Shown: positions 28,552 to 43,643, counted from the first letter of the stretch. The stretch is 64,000 nucleotides of DNA from Hydrogenophaga sp. (GCF_030651625.1 NZ_JAUSCF010000023.1:1-64000); one strand, 5' to 3'. Program-made: numbers and translations. Notes: generated from the sequence alone by a model not told the origin.

Positions 28552-28886
28552 ACACCATGTCCCACAAGGGCTATACCGCCCGGGTCGAATACGACGAGCG
28601 CGACAACATTTTCGTGGGTCGCATCCTGGGTATCCACGGCATCATCAGCTTCCATGGTGAAACCGTTTCTGGACTGCGTGCGGAATTCGAGCATGCGGTA
28701 AACGACTACCTGGCCGAGTGCAAGAAGGAGGGCGTAACACCAGAGAAGCCTGCTTCAGGCAAGCTGCTCCTGCGTGTCCCCCCAGAGATTCACGGTCGTG
28801 CGCTGGTGGCGGCTCAGGCGGCAGGGAAGAGCCTCAATCAGTGGGCGACCGAGGTTTTGCAGCATGCGGTTCAGCCGGGTGGATAG
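28548..28886 (+). CDS. hicB: HicB-type antitoxin
   Basis: The 112-residue protein has an N-terminal partly degraded RNase H-like HicB domain (YTARVEYDERDNIFVGRILGI, FEHAVNDYLAECKKEG) and a C-terminal ribbon-helix-helix (LLLRVPPEIHGRALVAAQAAGKSLNQWATEVL). It binds HicA and probably represses the operon through the GATATC sites. Translation is coupled to hicA. Confidence 0.93.
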   Translation: MNTMSHKGYTARVEYDERDNIFVGRILGIHGIISFHGETVSGLRAEFEHAVNDYLAECKKEGVTPEKPASGKLLLRVPPEIHGRALVAAQAAGKSLNQWATEVLQHAVQPGG

Positions 28887-28892
28887 TTGCGC

Positions 28893-29426
28893 ATGCACAG
28901 ACGCAGGGATACACAGCAAGAGCATGAACGGGCACAGGTGGCTGCGTTTATCTCTTGGCTCAACTCACGATATCGAGCGAGCTATGAGGTTGTTGCCGAA
29001 CCGACCCAGCCAGAGGCAATCATTCGCTCTGGGCGAACAACGAGCTGGGTCGAGGTGACGGACGCCTTTTGGAGTGGTGCTTTTGCGCAAGATGAGTATT
29101 CGTACGCCACACCCGAAGAGAAACACAGGGCAATTGAATATGGCCCATTTCTAGAGCCAGATGCGAGATTCGCAGATCGGTTTGTAGATGTCGTGAGGAA
29201 AAAACTGGAGAAGAAGTCATACCTTCCAAGCAGAGAAGCCTACGGACCAGGGTACCTCCTCGTCCCAGTTATGTATCCACTCTTTTCCCTACATTCGCTC
29301 GAGTACATGAAGAAGGCTTGGTCCCGAATTCAAGTCAAAGACCTCGGTGGCTTTCGAAGCGTTTACATGTCGGTCCAGATGGGGCGAGGTCCGATCGTGA
29401 GGTGGTCGGCGTATGGCCGCAGCTAA
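28893..29426 (+). CDS. Hypothetical protein downstream of hicAB
   Basis: The gene encodes 177 residues from the ATG at 28893; an in-frame TTG two codons earlier is also possible. It starts 6 bases after the hicB stop and is visibly poorer in GC than its neighbours. No signal or membrane segment is present. Conserved-looking elements are IIRSGRTTSWVEVTDAFW and ARFADRFVDVVRKKLEKKSY; the E-V-T-D sequence could belong to a PD-(D/E)xK nuclease-like core, but that is only a suggestion. It may be a third element of the HicAB module or a passenger. Confidence 0.65.
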   Translation: MHRRRDTQQEHERAQVAAFISWLNSRYRASYEVVAEPTQPEAIIRSGRTTSWVEVTDAFWSGAFAQDEYSYATPEEKHRAIEYGPFLEPDARFADRFVDVVRKKLEKKSYLPSREAYGPGYLLVPVMYPLFSLHSLEYMKKAWSRIQVKDLGGFRSVYMSVQMGRGPIVRWSAYGRS

Positions 29427-29513
29427 CTTGACGTAGTTGGACTCCACGCAACGGGAAGGGATTGAATCTGATTGGCTTTGATGGTCAATCCAATCGGTCG
29501 AAAAGGTGGCGCC

Positions 29514-29732
29514 CTATCGGCAAACCAGGTCGTCAGCATCCAGCGCCGGTGGCCGCAACAGATCCTCATCAATCCCCATGACCGCACTGGCCCGTTCGAC
29601 CGCCCGCCACAGCGAGGGTGGCATCTTCAAGATCTCATCGGGTGATTGAGCCTGCGCGATCCAGGTGCTGATCTGCTGGTGCTCGTCGGGGGACAGCAAG
29701 GCCAGGTGCAGCATCTCGTCAATGGTCTTCAT
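29514..29732 (-). CDS. Small hypothetical protein, 72 aa
   Basis: The start at 29732 (MKTIDEMLHLALLSPDE) has GAGG 6 bases upstream on the coding strand. The protein is acidic and helical (HQQISTWIAQAQSPDEILKM). No family is recognised. It lies between the HicAB region and the NifA-like regulator. Confidence 0.6.
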   Translation of the reverse strand: MKTIDEMLHLALLSPDEHQQISTWIAQAQSPDEILKMPPSLWRAVERASAVMGIDEDLLRPPALDADDLVCR

Positions 29733-29854
29733 GTGGGCCTCGTGTTGTTGGCGTCTGTGAATGCACATGCGTCCTGGCGGTCGCTGTTCAAGGGATTGGA
29801 GCAGATGCTGTCACACATCCGGTGCCCCCGTGCGTTGACCTGACACATCAATGT

Positions 29855-31474
<1,620 letters not shown>

Positions 31475-31624
31475 GCGAGGCAGAGGTAGGTGGCGTCATC
31501 AAGCAATTCCTGCACCAATGCGCGCGATCGTTCAGGTTCGGGGCCCGACGAAAGGCGGTTTCCGGCGGCTCTGTGCCATGGGCATCTGAGTGCTATTTAC
31601 TTATGATTTGCTTCTTTTGAGCGA

Positions 31625-32926
31625 ATGCCTATGAACGCCATGGAAATCTCACTTGAAGATGAAGACGACCGGTATGAGCTCCGAATCACGGCAGCAGACG
31701 TGCGAGAGGCCCTGCTGCTGGATGCCCGCCGGTTCATGCAACTGGGGCTGGTGGGTGAGGTGGTGTTCTGGCTGGCCCTGATCGTCAGCGCGGCGGATGG
31801 CCCGCTGGGCCTTGTGGCCATGGGGGCGTACGCAGGGGCTGCAATCGCCATTGCCTGGGGGGTCATCCAGGCGGGAAAGGCCTCCGGCATGCGACCGGCC
31901 CAGCAGGGCTTGTTCCTGTTGCTCGCCCTGGCTCCGATCGTGCGGCTGATTCCTGTGGCCGCGTTCATCGGCCGCGGTTCATCCGCGCACAGCTCCTGGC
32001 AGTCGCCCAGCCAGGCCGGCCACAGCGCCGAAGCGGCCCGCCAACGGGCCCAAACGCGAGAGCAGCAACGTGCCAAAAAAGCGCGCAGGTCCCCAAAGCC
32101 CGACACGGTCGAGAAGATGAAAGCGGCGGATGAGGTGGAGGTGCTGGGAGGGGGGGAAGAGCGCGAAGGGGTGCATCGCATCGATACCCAGGCCGCGGCT
32201 TCCACCAAACCCGTGGCAACTGAGAAGTCCCGCGCCGAACCGGCGGCCAGCGCCGTGCAATGGCCAGCCAACGATGTGGTCCGCCAGCAGGCGCTGGCGC
32301 GGCTGTCAGGCGCACTGCCGCGCATTCGCCTGATCGACACAGAAGGCCTTGCCGACGGCGCGCAGATGCCCCCTGAGCTGGTCATGCGCGATCTGAAAAT
32401 TCCCCTGGACGGAGACCTGAGCCTGCTGGACCTGCCCGTGACCCGCGCCACCAAAGGCGCGTTTGGTGTGCAGTACGTGGTCGAAGACGGCAAGCGTTTC
32501 AACGCCGTGCTGGCGTCAGACCTGGCAGACGCCGGACTCTCGGTCGATGAGCTGCACCGCATGGCGTTGGCGAATCTGAGCCGCCTGGTGAAGGGGGAGC
32601 TGAAGCTCAAAAGGGCCAACGCGAAGGACGCCAGCTACCGCGCCCTGCACATCAAGCTCGACGGCTCCCATGAGAGCAGCGTGCTGCTGCTGGACGACCT
32701 GTGGGACAAGACGCTCAAGAAACACGCGCCCAACGGCGTGGTGGCGGTCATGCCCTCGCGCGATGTGTGCACCTTCATCGATCTTTCGGCGCTCACCAAA
32801 GGTGGGCTGGCCGATCTGCGCGAAGCCATGCTGCAGGCCAAGCGCCTGAATGGTGAAGCCGTCAACGCGATCCTGCACCGCCAGGGCCGGCACTGGGCGC
32901 TGGCCGGAGAGTTGGACGGCGTGTAG
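31625..32926 (+). CDS. DUF1444-like protein with membrane anchor
   Basis: The protein is 433 residues. After a cytosolic N-terminal segment, hydrophobic stretches lie at about 40-60, 62-80 and 95-115. A long hydrophilic, charged linker (about 120-215) leads to a C-terminal domain (about 225-425) resembling DUF1444, with PLDGDLSLLDLPVTR and VVAVMPSRDVCTFID. Family function is unknown. The ATG at 31625 or 31631 starts it; both lack a strong ribosome binding site. It is divergent from the NifA-like gene. Confidence 0.75.
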   Translation: MPMNAMEISLEDEDDRYELRITAADVREALLLDARRFMQLGLVGEVVFWLALIVSAADGPLGLVAMGAYAGAAIAIAWGVIQAGKASGMRPAQQGLFLLLALAPIVRLIPVAAFIGRGSSAHSSWQSPSQAGHSAEAARQRAQTREQQRAKKARRSPKPDTVEKMKAADEVEVLGGGEEREGVHRIDTQAAASTKPVATEKSRAEPAASAVQWPANDVVRQQALARLSGALPRIRLIDTEGLADGAQMPPELVMRDLKIPLDGDLSLLDLPVTRATKGAFGVQYVVEDGKRFNAVLASDLADAGLSVDELHRMALANLSRLVKGELKLKRANAKDASYRALHIKLDGSHESSVLLLDDLWDKTLKKHAPNGVVAVMPSRDVCTFIDLSALTKGGLADLREAMLQAKRLNGEAVNAILHRQGRHWALAGELDGV

Positions 32927-32977
32927 CCGTACGCGTCAGCGGCCGTCTCGCGTGAGGAGCCGCTAAAATCAAAGGTT

Positions 32978-33096
32978 CTCAAGGAGCGCTGCAGCGCCGG
33001 GCCCGATGTTTCCATCGCGCGCACCCGGTGTCAGGCTTGAGGGGGAACCCCGGTTCCTGATCCCGCACACCGTGCCGGGTCACCCAACGGCGCTCA
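32978..33096 (+). promoter_or_regulatory. SAH riboswitch
   Basis: CTCAAGGAGCGCTGC at 32978-32992, CAGGCTTGAG at 33032-33041 and CAACGGCGCTCA at 33085-33096 are the three conserved parts of the SAH (S-adenosylhomocysteine) riboswitch. CTCAAG pairs with CTTGAG as the P1 stem, and GGCGCTC pairs back to GAGCGC. The long middle arm is variable. The class activates genes for SAH recycling; here it precedes the cobalamin half of methionine synthase by 32 bases. Confidence 0.92.
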
Positions 33097-33127
33097 CCAG
33101 TTTTTGTCAGCCCCTCTGGTGAGCCTC

Positions 33128-35929
<2,802 letters not shown>

Positions 35930-36063
35930 TACTCATCTGACGGGGGTGTTTTGACGGCCGGACTGCCGTCCATCCCACCGTTTTCGCCGCCTGCAAACCT
36001 GGCTGAACGTCTCGCAGAGCCGCGTGCTAGAAACCCCATCCAACTTAAGCGATCAGGTGATTC

Positions 36064-36963
36064 ATGGCGGTTTGCATAGCGTGTGGTACAGACAACCGGG
36101 ACAAGGCGTTGTTCTGCCGGGGCTGTGCCACGTCCATGGTCGCGCTGGCAGGTTCTGCCGCAGCGGCTCCGGCAGCCCCTGCTGAAGAAACGGCATCCAA
36201 AGGCCCGACGCAAATCTGCCCCGCTTGCCAGGCGAAGAACTCGCTGGTGGCCACCTCATGCAAGAACTGCCACGCTTCACTGGTGCCCGACATCGTGGCA
36301 CCCACCAAGCCCATTCCTGTATCGGTCGCGCCCAGCGGCAGCAACGCCAAGCTGGTGGTGATGGTGAGCCTGGCACTGGTGGCCACCGCCGTCGCAGCCT
36401 GGTGGTGGAGCGCACAGGAGAGCGCCATGCCCGTGCCTGTCGCGGTCTCTGCTGTTCCGGTGGTCGCCCAGACTGCGGGCCTGGGGGCCCAACTCGGCGC
36501 AAGCATTGCCATTGCATCGAAAGATGATCTTGTGGATGCCGATGCCGCGTCGGTGGCCGCAGCGGATGAACAGGCCGCGCGCATCAAGCAACAGGCTGCA
36601 GCGGTGGCCTCGGCAGACCGGGCACGCCGCCTGCGCGAACAGCGCGAAAAAGAAGCCCGCGCTCTGGCCGCTGTCGAGCAGGTGCGGGCAGAGCAGGTCC
36701 GCGAGCAACAACAGGCGGAACAAGCGCGACGCCGCGCAGAAGAAGCCGCCCGGCAAAGGGCGGCAGAAGTCGCTGCCCTCGCGGCGGCCCAGCCGTCGCG
36801 GCCAGTTCAGACGGTGGACATGATTTGCGCTTCCAGCACCAACTTCGTTGCACGGGAGGTGTGCCGCACCCGCGAATGCCGCAGCCCGGGCTTCACGAAC
36901 GATCCTGTGTGTGTGCGTTTCCGGGAAGTGGAAGCTTCCAACACGCGCCAGCCCATGTTCTAG
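36064..36963 (+). CDS. Double zinc-ribbon membrane protein
   Basis: The 299-residue protein has two zinc ribbons: C4, C7, C18, C21 (CIACG, CRGC) and C52, C55, C66, C69 (CPACQ, CKNC). A transmembrane helix follows at about 97-116, then an alanine-rich linker, a charged coiled coil at about 185-250, and a short C-terminal domain with four further cysteines (DMICASSTNFVAREVCRTRECRS). The topology suggests cytosolic zinc ribbons and a periplasmic coiled coil. Function is unknown. Confidence 0.75.
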   Translation: MAVCIACGTDNRDKALFCRGCATSMVALAGSAAAAPAAPAEETASKGPTQICPACQAKNSLVATSCKNCHASLVPDIVAPTKPIPVSVAPSGSNAKLVVMVSLALVATAVAAWWWSAQESAMPVPVAVSAVPVVAQTAGLGAQLGASIAIASKDDLVDADAASVAAADEQAARIKQQAAAVASADRARRLREQREKEARALAAVEQVRAEQVREQQQAEQARRRAEEAARQRAAEVAALAAAQPSRPVQTVDMICASSTNFVAREVCRTRECRSPGFTNDPVCVRFREVEASNTRQPMF

Positions 36964-37057
36964 CGGTTGTTTTGTAGGGCAGTGAAGGGCGCATCTCAGC
37001 GCGTGAAACTCGCCGCCAGCGCCGCCGCCAAACGCCCGGCGTCGCTGGCGTTCAGAC

Positions 37058-37504
37058 TCACTGCAATTGCGCCTGACCGTTGTAGGCCACGATGCAGCGT
37101 TGACGGTCCGAATCCGCCACGATGGACAGGCCGGCGCCAAACAGGCCCGGCGTGTTGGAGGCGCGGTACACCACCCCGGTGGTCACGCGCACACCGTCCT
37201 GAAAGGTCTGGCCCGATGTAGAGATGCCGAAGTTGTCTGGGTCCACCTGGCCTTGCAGGACCGCCGCGTTGCTCACCAGCGTCACGTTGCGCCCCGACTG
37301 GCTGACCGTCTGGATGACCTCGATGCGGTTGGCCACGCCGGTGTTGCAATCGTCCACCGTCTTGTTCATCACCACGAAGTAGGTGCCTGCGTACAGCGGC
37401 ACCACCTCGGCCCCGGAGGATCCACCGCCACAACCCAGCAACAGCGCCGACAACAGAGGGGCGGCGACAAGCAAGCGGCCGCGAACAGAAACGGTGCGCA
37501 TCAT
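37058..37504 (-). CDS. Putative lipoprotein, 148 aa
   Basis: The product starts MMRTVSVRGRL and has a lipobox LLLGC about residue 25, followed by GGGSSG. The mature domain is small, with two cysteines (VDDCNTG and RQRCIV) that could form a disulfide. The start overlaps the stop of the upstream secreted protein (ATGATGA), so the two are coupled. No family is recognised. Confidence 0.75.
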   Translation of the reverse strand: MMRTVSVRGRLLVAAPLLSALLLGCGGGSSGAEVVPLYAGTYFVVMNKTVDDCNTGVANRIEVIQTVSQSGRNVTLVSNAAVLQGQVDPDNFGISTSGQTFQDGVRVTTGVVYRASNTPGLFGAGLSIVADSDRQRCIVAYNGQAQLQ

Positions 37505-37722
37505 TGGGTACCGTCCTTCTTGACCAGCGAGTTCAGGACCGCCTGCAAGGCGCTGAAGATGGATCCGTTGCCCTGACCCGTCGCGGCCTTGGGTTGCTGG
37601 GGGGATTGATCGGCGATGGATTTGGCGAATTCGATCGCGCGCTGGTCGGGCTGCTTCGCCATGACGGTGGCCGACGCCACCAGCAGAGCGGCAGCGATGG
37701 AGGTGAGCTTGAAAAGTGACAT
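37501..37722 (-). CDS. Small secreted protein, 73 aa
   Basis: GGGAG lies about 5 bases upstream of the ATG at 37722. The product starts with a signal peptide (MSLFKLTSIAAALLVASATVMA) and continues as a small helical domain (AIEFAKSIADQSPQQP, IFSALQAVLNSLVKKD). It overlaps the lipoprotein start and probably functions with it. The 200 bases upstream hold no other gene. Confidence 0.7.
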   Translation of the reverse strand: MSLFKLTSIAAALLVASATVMAKQPDQRAIEFAKSIADQSPQQPKAATGQGNGSIFSALQAVLNSLVKKDGTQ

Positions 37723-37923
37723 GGGGGCTCCCGTTGAAAGCGCCTGGTCGGCGCCGTGAATTGAGGCGGCTTTTGCGCAAGCCGGAATCATGTTAGCAAC
37801 GCAGAACAGCCTGAATGTCACTTGACCCTTTGCGGGTTGCGCGGCCGAGATGGTCGCGGTGGCGGCTTCTAGCGTCAACGCCCCTTGGAACGAAACCGCC
37901 TGGCGGTTTCCAGTTGGATTCCA

Positions 37924-39363
37924 TCAGACGTTCATGATGGTCACGGCGCGGGCGTTCAGATAGGCCTCCATGGCCTCCGGTCCACCTTCTGACCCGTAGC
38001 CCGAGTCCTTGATGCCGCCAAAAGGCATCTCGGCCGACGGCATGGCCGGCATGTTCACCCACAGCATGCCCACCTCCACACGGCGCGCCAGCAGGTCTGC
38101 GTTCTTCAGGGAGCTCGTGAAGGCATAGGCTGCCAGCCCGAAGGGCAGGCGGTTGGCCTCGGCAATGGCTTCGTCCAGCGTCTGGAAACTGCGCACCGCC
38201 GCCATCGGGCCGAAAGGCTCGTCGTTGAACACGCGGGCATCGAGCGGCACGTCGGTCAGGATGGTGGGCTGCCAGAAATTGCCGGCTTCACCGATGCGCT
38301 CACCACCCGTGGCCAGTGTGGCGCCGCGCTCCACCGCGTCCCTGGTGAACTCGGCCATGGCCGTGACACGGCGCGGATTGGCCAGCGGGCCCATCTGAGT
38401 GGCCTCGGCGGTACCGTCGCCCACCGCCAGACCGACAGCGTGTTTGACGAATGCGGCAGAGAAGTCCTTGGCAATGCTCTCGTGCACCAGAAAGCGCGTG
38501 GGCGAGATGCAAACCTGTCCCGCGTTGCGGAACTTGGCACCGCCCGCGGTCTTCACGGCCAGGGCCACGTCGGCATCTTCGGCCACGATCACTGGCGCGT
38601 GCCCGCCCAGCTCCATGGTCACCCGTTTCATGTGCTGGCCGGCCAGTGCGGCGAGCTGTTTGCCCACCGGCGTGGAGCCGGTGAAGGTGATCTTGCGAAT
38701 GACCGGGTGGGCGATCAGGTAGCTGGAGATCTCGGATGGTGTGCCATAGACCAGACCGAGCACACCCGGGGGCAGACCGGCGTCGGCAAAGGCGCGTACC
38801 AGCTCGGCGGGTGCGGCCGGGGTTTCTTCGGGCGCCTTGACGATCATGGAGCAGCCCGTGGCCAGGGCCGCCGCCAGCTTGCGCACGACCTGGTTGATGG
38901 GGAAGTTCCACGGCGTGAAAGCGGCCACGGGGCCGATCGGGTCTTTCAGCACCATCTGGCGCATGGCGAGGTTGCCACGCGAGGGCACGATGCGGCCGTA
39001 GACACGCAGGCCTTCGTCGGCGAACCATTCGATGATGTCGGCAGCGGCCATGGCTTCACCCTTGGCCTCGGCCAGCGGCTTGCCTTGCTCCTGCGTCAAC
39101 AACGCGGCGATGGCGCCGGCGCGTTCACGCATGAGCCCTGCGGCGGCGCGCATGATTCTGGAACGGGTGATGGCCGGCGTGTCGCGCCAGGCCTCGAAGC
39201 CTTTTTGTGCGGCCTCGAGTGCCAGATCCAGGTCGGCCTGGCGGGCGTGCGCCACGCGGCCGATCTCTTTGCCGGTGGCCGGGTTGAACACGGGGAGCGT
39301 CTCGCCAGCAGTGGCTTCGCGCCATTCGTTTTGGATGAAAAGTCGGGTGTCGGGGTAGCTCAT
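37924..39363 (-). CDS. gabD: NAD(P)-dependent succinate-semialdehyde dehydrogenase
   Basis: The 479-residue aldehyde dehydrogenase oxidises succinate semialdehyde to succinate, the last step of GABA breakdown. It shows the catalytic glutamate in TMELGGHAP, the catalytic cysteine in [12 protein letters not shown] and the cofactor motif [18 protein letters not shown] lies about 7 bases before the ATG. Substrate specificity is by family similarity; other short-chain aldehydes are possible. Confidence 0.9.
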   Translation of the reverse strand: MSYPDTRLFIQNEWREATAGETLPVFNPATGKEIGRVAHARQADLDLALEAAQKGFEAWRDTPAITRSRIMRAAAGLMRERAGAIAALLTQEQGKPLAEAKGEAMAAADIIEWFADEGLRVYGRIVPSRGNLAMRQMVLKDPIGPVAAFTPWNFPINQVVRKLAAALATGCSMIVKAPEETPAAPAELVRAFADAGLPPGVLGLVYGTPSEISSYLIAHPVIRKITFTGSTPVGKQLAALAGQHMKRVTMELGGHAPVIVAEDADVALAVKTAGGAKFRNAGQVCISPTRFLVHESIAKDFSAAFVKHAVGLAVGDGTAEATQMGPLANPRRVTAMAEFTRDAVERGATLATGGERIGEAGNFWQPTILTDVPLDARVFNDEPFGPMAAVRSFQTLDEAIAEANRLPFGLAAYAFTSSLKNADLLARRVEVGMLWVNMPAMPSAEMPFGGIKDSGYGSEGGPEAMEAYLNARAVTIMNV

Positions 39364-39501
39364 GGCGGTCTCCTCACTGAGAACAGGGATGGCAGAAAAA
39401 GGTGCACCTTACCAGCACGTGCGCGCAGCATCGACGTGGCTGTTCTTGAGCAAAGAGGTTTGACCGGCGTTTGGCCAGGGTGCAGGCTCCAGACGCCGGT
39501 T

Positions 39502-41064
39502 TCACGGGGTCTGACGCAAGACCCGCCGGTATTGCACCGCTTCCGCCACGTGGCTCGCGCTCACGCCCTGGGCGCCCGCCAGGTCGGCAATGGTGCGGGC
39601 CACGCGCAAGGCGCGGTGGGTGCTGCGCGCGCTCCAGCCGAGGCGGGCAGCGGCGGTGTTGAGGAACTTCAGCGCAGTGGTTTCGGCCAGCACGTGCTCG
39701 TCAAGCGCCTGTCCGGCCAGGGCCTGGTTGGGCTGGCCTTGCCGGGTGTGGGCCAGGGCGCGCGCGGTCTGCACACGCTCACGCACCGCACTGCTGGGTT
39801 CCCCGGCAGCGCCTTGCAACAGGTCGTCGGGTGGCAGCGCGGGCACTTCCACATGCAGGTCGATGCGGTCGAGCAGGGGGCCGCTGAGCTTGCCCTGGTA
39901 GCGGGCGATCTGATCGGGCGTGTCCCGGCAGGCTTTGGTGGGATGCCCCAAAAAGCCGCAGGGGCACGGGTTCATGGCCGCAATGAGCTGGAAGCGGGCC
40001 GGAAACTCGCTCTGCATGGCCGCGCGGGAGATGCGGATGTGGCCGCTCTCCAGCGGCTCGCGCAGGGCCTCGAGCGCGGCCCTTGGAAACTCGGGCAGTT
40101 CATCCAGAAAGAGCACACCGTGGTGCGCCAGCGAGATTTCACCCGGTCTTGGGGGCGAACCACCGCCCACCAGCGCCACGGCGCTGGCACTGTGATGGGG
40201 CGCGCAGGTGGGGCGCTGCGCCCAGCGCTCCAGCGAGAACCGTCCCGCCAGCGAGGCCACGGCCGCCGACTCCAGGGCTTCGAGTGAGCTCATGGGGGGT
40301 AGCAGGCCAGCGAAGCGCTGGGCCAGCATGGACTTGCCCGATCCGGGCGGCCCCATCATCAGCAGGCTGTGGCCGCCGGCCGCCGCGATCTCCAATGCAC
40401 GCTTGGCTGCGATCTGGCCTTTCACATCCGCCAGATCGGCGTAGTGGGGCGCGCGACCGGCGCTGGTAGGGGTCAGCCGTTGCCAGCCACCGTCGTCTGG
40501 CGGGGGTTCGGTCACGTTTTGTGATTCCGGAAGAAAGTGGGCAATCACATCCAGCAAATGTCTCGCCCGGTAAACCTGCGCTTCCGGCACCAGGGCCGCT
40601 TCTTCGGCGCTGCCTGGGGGCAGCACCAGCCGGGTGGGAAGTGCCGGCCCTCCGCTGCCGGGCGATGAGCGATGCAAGGCCAGGCTCATGGCCAGCGCGC
40701 CGCGCACCGGTCGCAACTCGCCGCCCAACGACAACTCACCCGCAAATTCCCAGCCCGCCAGGCGTGCCGCACTGATCTGGCCGCTGGCCGCGAGGATGCC
40801 CAGCGCAATCGGCAGATCGAAGCGACCCGAGTCCTTGGGGAGGTCGGCCGGTGCGAGGTTGACCGTGATGCGCTTGTTGCTGGGAAAGTCGAGACCGCTG
40901 TTGGCAATCGCCGACCGGACCCGCTCCCTCGCTTCCTTGACTTCGGTATCGGCTAGCCCGACCAGCGTGAAACTGGGCAGCCCGTTGGCCAGATGGACCT
41001 CCACACAGACCGGCCGTGCTTCCAGCCCCAGCAACGCGCGGCTGTGCACCAGCGACAAGCTCAT
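39502..41064 (-). CDS. comM: ComM/YifB family Mg-chelatase-like AAA+ protein
   Basis: The 520-residue protein has a Lon-type N-terminal domain (SRALLGLEARPVCVEVHLANGLP), a Mg-chelatase AAA+ domain with Walker A GPPGSGKSM and Walker B GVLFLDELPEF, and a C-terminal helical domain. Family members act as branch-migration helicases in natural transformation. Its ATG has GGGAG just upstream. It is divergent from the first glnK-amtB operon. Confidence 0.93.
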   Translation of the reverse strand: MSLSLVHSRALLGLEARPVCVEVHLANGLPSFTLVGLADTEVKEARERVRSAIANSGLDFPSNKRITVNLAPADLPKDSGRFDLPIALGILAASGQISAARLAGWEFAGELSLGGELRPVRGALAMSLALHRSSPGSGGPALPTRLVLPPGSAEEAALVPEAQVYRARHLLDVIAHFLPESQNVTEPPPDDGGWQRLTPTSAGRAPHYADLADVKGQIAAKRALEIAAAGGHSLLMMGPPGSGKSMLAQRFAGLLPPMSSLEALESAAVASLAGRFSLERWAQRPTCAPHHSASAVALVGGGSPPRPGEISLAHHGVLFLDELPEFPRAALEALREPLESGHIRISRAAMQSEFPARFQLIAAMNPCPCGFLGHPTKACRDTPDQIARYQGKLSGPLLDRIDLHVEVPALPPDDLLQGAAGEPSSAVRERVQTARALAHTRQGQPNQALAGQALDEHVLAETTALKFLNTAAARLGWSARSTHRALRVARTIADLAGAQGVSASHVAEAVQYRRVLRQTP

Positions 41065-41286
41065 GTTTTCTCCCTGATTTGGTGCGCTTAACGCCTCCGA
41101 TGGCCACGTGTTTGACCTTCGGAATAGCGCACCTGAATGGTGCGCACGCTTTTGGTGTCATGGCGCGAGACGTGCGCCAACCCGGAAATCATGGCACACG
41201 CAGGGTTCAAACCCACCCCAAGTTTGGGGGAAGTGGTGGCGTCAGAAGGATGTGTGCGGTGGGCCGGACAGACTCCGAATTCGGAT

Positions 41287-41302
41287 TGGCATGGTCCCTG
41301 CA
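41287..41302 (+). promoter_or_regulatory. Sigma54 promoter of glnK-amtB operon 1
   Basis: TGGCATGGTCCCTGCA has GG at 41288-41289 and GC at 41300-41301 with exactly 10 bases between, matching the -24/-12 elements of sigma54 promoters. It lies 85 bases before the glnK start. An NtrC-type activator site further upstream is expected but was not identified. Confidence 0.85.
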
Positions 41303-41305
41303 TAG

Positions 41306-41725
<420 letters not shown>

Positions 41726-41738
41726 AAGGAAACCCCTC

Positions 41739-43085
41739 ATGAAAACCCGAAACACCCTGCTGGGTGCCGGCTTGGCCCTGCTCGCCGGTACCGCCATGGC
41801 CCAATCGGCCGACGTCGCCAACCACGTGTACGAACTCCAGTTCGCCATGGACACGTTCTATTTCCTGGTTTGCGGCGCGCTGGTCATGTGGATGGCCGCC
41901 GGCTTCGCGATGCTTGAAGCAGGTTTGGTGCGTTCCAAGAACACCACCGAGATCCTGACCAAGAACGTCGCGCTCTTTGCCATTGCCTGCATCATGTACC
42001 TGGTGTGCGGCTACGCCATCATGTATGAGGGCGACATTTTCCTCTCCGGTATTGCCGGCGGTGAAAACCTCGCGACCGAAAAGCTGGCCGAATTCGCCAC
42101 GCGCGAAGGCGGTTTTGGTGGCGACTCCATCTACGCCAACGCTTCCGACTTCTTCTTTCAGGTGGTGTTCGTGGCCACGGCCATGTCCATCGTCTCCGGC
42201 GCGGTGGCCGAGCGCATGAAGCTTTGGGCCTTCCTGGCCTTTGCTGTGGTCATGACGGGCTTCATCTACCCCATGGAAGGTTCATGGACATGGGGCAGCG
42301 CCTCGGTGTTCGGCATGTACACCCTCGGTGACCTGGGCTTCTCCGACTTTGCTGGTTCGGGCATCGTGCACATGGCGGGTGCCGCCGCTGCGCTGGCGGG
42401 CGTGATTCTGCTGGGCGCCCGCAAGGGCAAGTACGGCCCCAAGGGCGAGGTGCGGGCCATCACCGGCGCCAATCTGCCCTTGGCCACGCTGGGCACTTTC
42501 ATTCTCTGGATGGGCTGGTTCGGCTTCAATGGCGGCTCGGTGCTCAAGCTGGGTGACATTGCCAACGCCAATAGCGTGGCCATGGTGTTCCTCAACACCA
42601 ACACGGCCGCCGCCGGCGGCGCCGTGGGCGCGCTGCTGCTGTCGCGTCTGCTGTATGGCAAGGCCGACCTGACCATGCTGCTCAACGGTGCACTCGCCGG
42701 GCTGGTGGCGATCACCGCCGAACCCTCCACCCCCACGCCCCTGCTGGCCACGCTGTTTGGCTTTGCCGGCGGCATTCTGGTGGTGCTGTCCATCACTTTC
42801 CTGGACAAGCTCAAGATCGACGACCCGGTGGGCGCGATCTCGGTGCACGGCACCTGCGGCATTCTGGGGCTGCTGCTGGTTCCGCTGACCAACAGCGACG
42901 CCAGCTTCTCGGGCCAGATCATCGGCGGCCTGACCATCTTCGTGTGGGTGTTCGGCACCAGCCTGATCGTCTGGGGCGCGCTCAAGATGATCATGGGCAT
43001 CCGGGTGTCCGAAGAAGACGAGTACAAGGGCGTGGACCTGGCCGAGTGCGGTCAGGAAGCCTATCCGGAGTTCGTCAACAAGTAG
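41739..43085 (+). CDS. amtB: Ammonium transporter, copy 1
   Basis: The 448-residue protein begins with a signal peptide (to AQSADVAN), then eleven membrane segments of the Amt family, with the pore histidines expected in VHGTCGILG. It lies 13 bases after glnK and shares its transcript. It is clearly diverged from copy 2, which suggests different kinetics or control rather than a recent duplicate. Confidence 0.94.
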   Translation: MKTRNTLLGAGLALLAGTAMAQSADVANHVYELQFAMDTFYFLVCGALVMWMAAGFAMLEAGLVRSKNTTEILTKNVALFAIACIMYLVCGYAIMYEGDIFLSGIAGGENLATEKLAEFATREGGFGGDSIYANASDFFFQVVFVATAMSIVSGAVAERMKLWAFLAFAVVMTGFIYPMEGSWTWGSASVFGMYTLGDLGFSDFAGSGIVHMAGAAAALAGVILLGARKGKYGPKGEVRAITGANLPLATLGTFILWMGWFGFNGGSVLKLGDIANANSVAMVFLNTNTAAAGGAVGALLLSRLLYGKADLTMLLNGALAGLVAITAEPSTPTPLLATLFGFAGGILVVLSITFLDKLKIDDPVGAISVHGTCGILGLLLVPLTNSDASFSGQIIGGLTIFVWVFGTSLIVWGALKMIMGIRVSEEDEYKGVDLAECGQEAYPEFVNK

Positions 43086-43131
43086 CGTGCTCTGCAAGGG
43101 GCACCTGAGATGACGCCCGCCCTCAACCGTC

Positions 43132-43163
43132 AACAACCTGTGACGCTTTGCGCACAGGTTGTT
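43132..43163 (+). terminator. Stem-loop after amtB copy 1
   Basis: AACAACCTGTG and CACAGGTTGTT form a perfect 11-bp stem around a 10-base loop, 46 bases after the amtB stop. Only a short T-rich tail follows, so termination may be partial. Confidence 0.65.
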
Positions 43164-43180
43164 TGTCGTTGGCTCTCTGA

Positions 43181-43618
<438 letters not shown>

Positions 43619-43643
43619 TCGCCCTTCCCGTACAAGAAAGCAC

